NCBI GenBank assembly: GCA_947476275.1
Contig: CANJPQ010000014.1
Location: forward strand, 61,811 to 125,810
DNA length: 64,000 bases
Reading direction: 5' to 3'
Source of the DNA: Fidelibacterota bacterium
GTDB taxonomy: Bacteria; Pseudomonadota; Alphaproteobacteria; Rhodospirillales; Rhodospirillaceae
Shown here: piece after piece, positions 60,801 through 64,000 of the stretch
Layout: each line of letters begins with the position of its first letter
Position numbering within the stretch: position 1 is the first letter of the stretch
Notes under the pieces: model-generated
The model's database searches: none
Told to the model about the DNA's origin: nothing
Seen by the model: only the letters and a program-made list of their open reading frames with translations
Program-made: the position numbers and the translations under genes

Positions 60801-60943
60801 TGGGATATGCGGTGGTGGGCGGCCTGCTGGTCAGCCAGGTGTTGACGCTATATTCGACGCCGGTGGTGTATCTTTACCTCGAACGCCTGCGCGGATGGTT
60901 CGAGACCCGCCGCTCCGCCAAGCAGCTGTCTCCCGCCGAATAA
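57827..60943 (+). CDS. RND efflux permease (MdtB/MdtC-like), pump 2
   Basis: A 1038-residue permease with twelve predicted spans. The N-terminal FIRRPIATSLVAMAIMAVG and the TM4 motif GFVVDDAIVMLENIYR are typical of MdtB/MdtC-type pumps, as is the SGAPQ-free central loop. The start is GTG 57827; the frame to the left overlaps the adaptor in another register. Only one MdtB/C-type permease is present, suggesting a homotrimer. No outer membrane factor is encoded nearby. Confidence 0.92.
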   Translation: MKYDSFTGISAPFIRRPIATSLVAMAIMAVGLIAYPFLPVAALPHIDFPTIQVNANMPGVSPETAATSLAQPLERQFAQIPGVTQMTSTSGLGAASISLQFDLDRNIDAAAQDVQAAISAATGQLPRNMPSPPRYAKANPAEPPILMYAFQSDVLPLTVINDYVENVIVQRLTQIRGVASVTVGGQQKPAIRIQIDPVKLAGTGLSLEDVRAALATGTSNAPKGYIDGPNRTFTIYDNSQITQVEQYRSLVLAYRNGAPVRVDDVGDAVLAAENIRSGAWEQNGKQGIEILINKTADANVIETVGLVKAILPELVAALPPSIFMLPIVDRTQTIRASVAEVQFTLLISVLLVIGVIFVFLRNMWATIIPAVAIPLSLVGTCAAMYLLGFSIDNLSLMAMTISVGFVVDDAIVMLENIYRYMEEGMDSLSAALKGAGEIGFTIVSISLSLVAVFIPLLMMGGIVGRLLREFAITVTLTIIISMVVSLTLTPMMCSRFLRPDHGQERPIYRRIGQGFEAMRAFYERTLDWALRHQKSVFISFLVTVAASVALYLVIPKGFFPQQDTGVISGTIEGATDISYTELKAKRQAVSDIVMRDPDVVGMGSPIGLFGRAGNTAAMMLSLKPHGERDATADQIINRLRPQLAQVEGASAFFTAAQDINVGGRAAKAQYQFTLQDPDLEELNTWTPRVVAKLRTLPILQDVSSDQQVGTTTQTLVINRDQAARLGVTPAMVDETLYDAFGQRPVAQFYTQVNTYNVILEITPALQGDPRFLGHLYVKSNTGAQVPLSAFVKADTRPIAPMSINHQGGFPATTVSFNLSPGVSLGEAVNAVESAYAEIGPPAALRGTFQGAAQVFQSSLANQPYLIAAAILAVYIILGVLYESYLYPLAILSTLPSAGVGALLTLTLFGYDLSVIGLIGVILLIGIVKKNGIMIVDFAIQAQRNEGMSPLDAVRRACLLRFRPIMMTTAAAVLGSFPLIIGHGAGSELRQPLGYAVVGGLLVSQVLTLYSTPVVYLYLERLRGWFETRRSAKQLSPAE

Positions 60944-60944
60944 G

Positions 60945-61769
60945 TTAAGTCGCGCCGATCAACCGCACGTCATGCGTTTGTGCGGGGATGGCGATCTGAC
61001 GGCTGCGGAAGCTCTCGACGATGGCCTTGCGCAGTTCGCCCGAAGCAGCCGCGTAGTCGGTGACCGAGGTCCACGGTTTCACGATCAGATTGACGTGAGC
61101 GTTGACAACACCGGCGACCGCCACAACCGGGTGCGGCTCTTTCAGCAAACGTGCATTGGCTTTCAGCACTTCGTCGATGGCGGCGAGCGCCTTGTCCAGG
61201 TCCGTGTCCAAGGCGACAGAGATATTGATCTCGATCTGTCGGATGCGGCCGTAGTTGTGCAGGATCTCGCCGACAATCTTCCGATTGGGAATGATCACCT
61301 GCGACAGGTCCGGATGGCTCAGCACCGTGCTGAACATGCTGATGTCCGCGACTTGGCCCTCTTCACCGACGATGGAGATGAATTCGCCCACCCGGAACGG
61401 CTTGGTGAAGATGATGGTCAGGCCCGCCACCACGTTCCCCAACACGCCTTGCATCGCGAGCGCGATGCCCGCGCCGGCGACGCCCAGCCCGGCAATCAGG
61501 GGCAGCAACTGCACCCCAAGGTTCTGGAGCGCCATGATGACGAACAGAATCAGCACGACCAGCCGCACCGTGCGTACCAGGAGCCCGCGCACCGGCGGTT
61601 CCAGATGGAGACGGCGCAAGGCCCGGTCGGTCAGCTTGCCGATCCAACTGCCCACCATGGCGCCGGCCACGATCAGGATGATCGCGATCAGCACACGCGG
61701 CCCGAACTGGATCGCGAGCTGAATCGCCGCACGCCGAATCTCGTCGATTGCCTTGAGTTCGCTGCCCAT
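60945..61769 (-). CDS. Small-conductance mechanosensitive channel (MscS family)
   Basis: A 274-residue channel protein. Three hydrophobic segments precede the pore-lining helix rich in Gly and Ala (LGVAGAGIALAMQGVLGNVV), then the beta domain (VGEFISIVGEEGQVADI) and the C-terminal alpha/beta vestibule. ATG 61769 has AGGGGGG upstream; the longer frame to 61841 is not conserved. It releases solutes on osmotic downshock. It converges with the pump permease, with a 1-bp gap. Confidence 0.92.
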   Translation of the reverse strand: MGSELKAIDEIRRAAIQLAIQFGPRVLIAIILIVAGAMVGSWIGKLTDRALRRLHLEPPVRGLLVRTVRLVVLILFVIMALQNLGVQLLPLIAGLGVAGAGIALAMQGVLGNVVAGLTIIFTKPFRVGEFISIVGEEGQVADISMFSTVLSHPDLSQVIIPNRKIVGEILHNYGRIRQIEINISVALDTDLDKALAAIDEVLKANARLLKEPHPVVAVAGVVNAHVNLIVKPWTSVTDYAAASGELRKAIVESFRSRQIAIPAQTHDVRLIGAT

Positions 61770-61866
61770 GGAGCCCCCCTGAAGCGCCGATACTAGCAAA
61801 ACACCCCGCTGGTTTCCCAACGGGGGTATAGTGATATCCACCGATAATTATACCGGCGGAAAAGAC

Positions 61867-61897
61867 AACGGCCCCCTTCCTCGCGGTGGGGGCCGTT
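61867..61897 (-). terminator. Intrinsic terminator for the leftward repeat protein gene
   Basis: A perfect 10-bp stem (AACGGCCCCC with GGGGGCCGTT) and an 11-nt loop lie 25 bp beyond the stop of the minus-strand gene. Read leftward it is followed by TGTCTTTTCC. Confidence 0.75.
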
Positions 61898-61921
61898 TCT
61901 ATTCAGGCTGCTACCAAATCA

Positions 61922-63852
61922 CTAGCGAGCGTAGCCGAGCCAATCGCCCATCCCCGCCCAGCCATCGTCAGCGTATGTTTTCCAAGGGGACGCCGGGATA
62001 TCTGACGGCAATTTTCTTGAAGCTGAGAGGGCCCTCCATTCTTGCCCGGACCCTAGTCTTAAGGATCGTGCCCACTCGCGAGCACGACTGAATGCTCGAT
62101 AAACGTGCCACCTGGGAGCAATGTTACCTGTGCCCAACCAATCGCCCGATCCCACCCAGCCCTTGTCCGCGTATACGCTGTTTGGGTTGGCCGGAATATC
62201 CGACGGCAACTTTCCAGACTTGGTGAATTGAAGCCATTCACTCTGAGATTTGAGCTTGAGCGATCTCGCCCATGCGCGAGCCTTCTTGAAGACACGATAT
62301 TTACGCTGGTGGGTTGCTATCCGGCCTGTGCCTAGCCAGTCACCGATCCCGGCCCAACCCTTGTCGGCATAGGTGCCACTCGGGTCGGCTGGGATATCCG
62401 ACGGTAGTTTTCCCGACTTGGTAAAGGTGCGCCACTCAGCTTCGGAGGCAAGACTGAGACCTCGCGCCCATTTTCGAGCGACTGCGAAGCCGCGATACTT
62501 GCGAAGTCGCGGCGCAATCGTACCGGTGCCGAGCCAATCACCCGTGCTTACCCAACCCTTGTCGGCGTATACGCTGTTTGGGTTGGCCGGAATATCCGAC
62601 GGCAACTTTCCCGACTTTGCGAACTGATTCCATTCACCCTGCGATTTGAGCTTGAGGTTTCGCACCCACTTTCGCGCTGCCAAGAAAGACCGATACTTGC
62701 GAAGTCGCGGCGCAATCGTACCGGTGCCCAGCCAATCACCCATTCCCGCCCAGCCTCTGTCGACATACGTCTTCGCTGGGCTCGCCGAAATATCTGGGGG
62801 CAGTTTCCCTGACTTGCAGAGTTGCCGCCATTCGGCTCCTGACTTGATATTAAGCGCTCGCGCCCAAGCACGGGCCCTCTTGAAAGGGCGGTATTTACGC
62901 AGGTGCGTTGCCACCCGCCCCGTACCCAGCCAATCCCCCATCCCGACCCAACCGTCGTCGGCATAAGTGTTATTGGGATTTGAAGGCACGTCTGGAGGCA
63001 ACTTCCCAGCCTCACAGAACGCTTGCCAGTCAGATTGTGATTTCAAATTTAGGGATCTGGCCCAAGCGCGAGCTTGCTTGAACGGGCGATACTCACGTAG
63101 GTGAGATGCGATGCGACCGGTACCGAGCCAATCGCCCATCCCAGCCCAACCGTCGTTCGCGTAAGTCTTAGCGGGACTGGCAGAGATATCCGCCGGGAGT
63201 TTGCCCGATTTGCAAAATCGTCGCCATTCCGTTTCAGACTTGAGCTTGAGCGATCTTGCCCACTTTCGAGCCGCCGCAAAGGAGCGATATTCACGAAGAC
63301 GCGACGCGACATAGCCAGTGCCGAGCCAATCCCCCATTCCGGCCCAACCGTCATCGACGTAACTTCGACCTGGATGAGAAGGAATGTCAGGCGGTAGCTT
63401 GCCAGACATAGATAGTTGTCGCCATTCAGCTTCAGATTTGAGGCCAAGGTGTTGCACCCACTCTCGGGCCGCTTCAAAGTCGCGCCAGTTCGCGGGTCCC
63501 ACACGCTCCCAGATTCTTGCTTCGACCTTGCGAATAAATTCATCGGGTCTAATTTTCAGGCCCGCAGCAAAATCCCCTTCGATTTCGACTACTCTTCCTG
63601 TCCGCCGCTTTACGGTATCAATTGCCCTAAACTCTTCAGCAATACGATCATCTTGGGTGGACAGTGCTGAAATCGTGCGGGCAACCTGCTTGAACTCCGT
63701 TGTTTCTGCAAAATCGTCGAAGTCTTTGCCCTGAGGAACGATGATTGGAATGATGATGTAGCCGTATCGCTTGCCCTTGAATGGGCGCATCGCCCGGCCA
63801 GCCGCCTGGACAATGTCCACTACGCTCTGCTTTGGATCTGCGAAGAGCACGC
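61922..63852 (-). pseudogene. Helicase C-terminus fused to eight 66-residue repeats, cut at its 5' end by an IS
   Basis: The first visible codons read VLFADPKQSVVDIVQAAGRA, containing helicase motif VI of a superfamily 2 enzyme, followed by PFKGKRYGYIIIPI and a linker. The helicase motifs that should come before are missing because an IS end abuts the sequence at 63852/63853. After the linker come eight tandem copies of a 66-residue unit with the pattern FxxARxWARSLxLKS, GKLPxDIP and DxGWxGxGDWLGTG, the last ending at the stop. The unit resembles the phage-integrase repeat family (Pfam INT_rpt). A GTG at 63850 could start a product without the ATPase. The rest of the gene probably lies beyond the IS, outside the window. 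Confidence 0.8.
61925..63478 (-). repeat. Tandem array of eight 198-bp coding repeats
   Basis: Seven complete 198-bp units and one 56-codon terminal unit without interruption. The core (GWxGxGDWLGTG) is kept in every unit, while the region after KLP varies. Units differ at the DNA level by many substitutions, so the array is not a very recent expansion. Confidence 0.9.
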
Positions 63853-64000
63853 TGTCCGTCGTCAGAACATTTGGCGCAGGTCGCAGCGTAAATTAGCGGA
63901 GTGCGGGCCTCGTCTGGGGGTTGATGTTAGGCGGCGAGCTTGCGGTGTTGCAAGCGCCGATGCTTGATGGTCTGCCGCTTGATCCTTCCGCGCTGTTTGA
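63853..64000 (-). mobile_element. IS3-family insertion sequence, 3' end (runs off window)
   Basis: The sequence from 63853 begins TGTCCGTCGTCAGAACATTT, a TG-starting end of the IS3 type, and the transposase 3' end follows. It interrupts the helicase-repeat gene. The left end and any target-site duplication lie outside the window. Confidence 0.6.
63927..64000 (-). CDS. IS3-type transposase, C-terminal end (partial)
   Basis: Leftward frame ending in TAA at 63927. The last 24 codons read RGRIKRQTIKHRRLQHRK and end in LAA, matching the C-terminal tail of IS3-family OrfB transposases, which usually follows the integrase core. The catalytic DDE part lies outside the window, so whether the element is intact is unknown. 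Confidence 0.6.
   Translation of the reverse strand, partial: KQRGRIKRQTIKHRRLQHRKLAA

Noticed and set aside
61925..63478. Regular 198-bp repeats considered as a CRISPR or non-coding satellite
   Set aside because: The period is a multiple of three, the frame is open throughout, and substitutions preserve a protein pattern, so this is a coding repeat array.

Overview
The window is GC-rich, gene-dense chromosomal DNA from an alphaproteobacterium. The evidence is a nearly complete proteobacterial hopanoid (hpn) gene set with its own dxs and ispH, Alphaproteobacteria-style gene content (RcnB-like protein, DUF1345, DUF1838, HU) and dispersed GC-rich palindromic repeats. No rRNA, tRNA or CRISPR was seen. 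The genus cannot be fixed from the sequence alone.

Left edge (1-4.4 kb): a ModE-type HTH regulator, a SAM methyltransferase, molybdate transporter genes modB-modC (no modA in view), and a small membrane protein coupled to an ActP-like solute:sodium symporter.

Hopanoid island (4.4-37.3 kb): hpnA and hpnK diverge; then a phytanoyl-CoA-dioxygenase-like gene, hpnN, an inserted three-gene block with flanking duplications, a glycolipid-binding-type gene coupled to hpnM, a radical SAM gene, hpnJ, hpnI, an epimerase and hpnL. A three-gene secreted protease operon (19.5-24.2 kb) splits the island. After it come a DegT-type aminotransferase and a ferritin-like protein, both on the minus strand and divergent from the run hpnC-hpnB-dxs-hpnD-hpnE-shc-hpnG, which converges on hpnH and ispH. 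Together these genes would make squalene (HpnCDE) from isoprenoid precursors (Dxs, IspH), cyclise it (Shc), add and process the ribosyl side chain (HpnH, HpnG), build a glucosamine and probably a cyclitol ether head group (HpnI, HpnK, HpnJ), and move hopanoids to the outer membrane (HpnN, possibly HpnM and HpnL). Several extra enzymes in the island have no assigned hopanoid step.

Middle (37.4-42.1 kb): a secreted unknown protein, an HU DNA-binding protein with a perfect DnaA box upstream and composite palindromic repeats downstream, a small membrane protein, an RcnB/glycine-zipper protein and a Tat-type DUF1838 protein.

Right (42.1-61.8 kb): a group of probable degradative or detoxifying genes: a Vgb-like beta-propeller with a haem motif, an alpha/beta-hydrolase lacking its catalytic residues, an amidohydrolase with a degenerate metal site, an NTF2-like protein, a NOL/NYC1-like SDR and a tannase-family esterase. 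Then come two RND efflux pairs, DUF1345, DNA-3-methyladenine glycosylase I, a secreted amidohydrolase and an MscS channel. The right edge holds the 3' part of a helicase fused to eight 66-residue repeats, cut by an IS3-type element that runs off the window.
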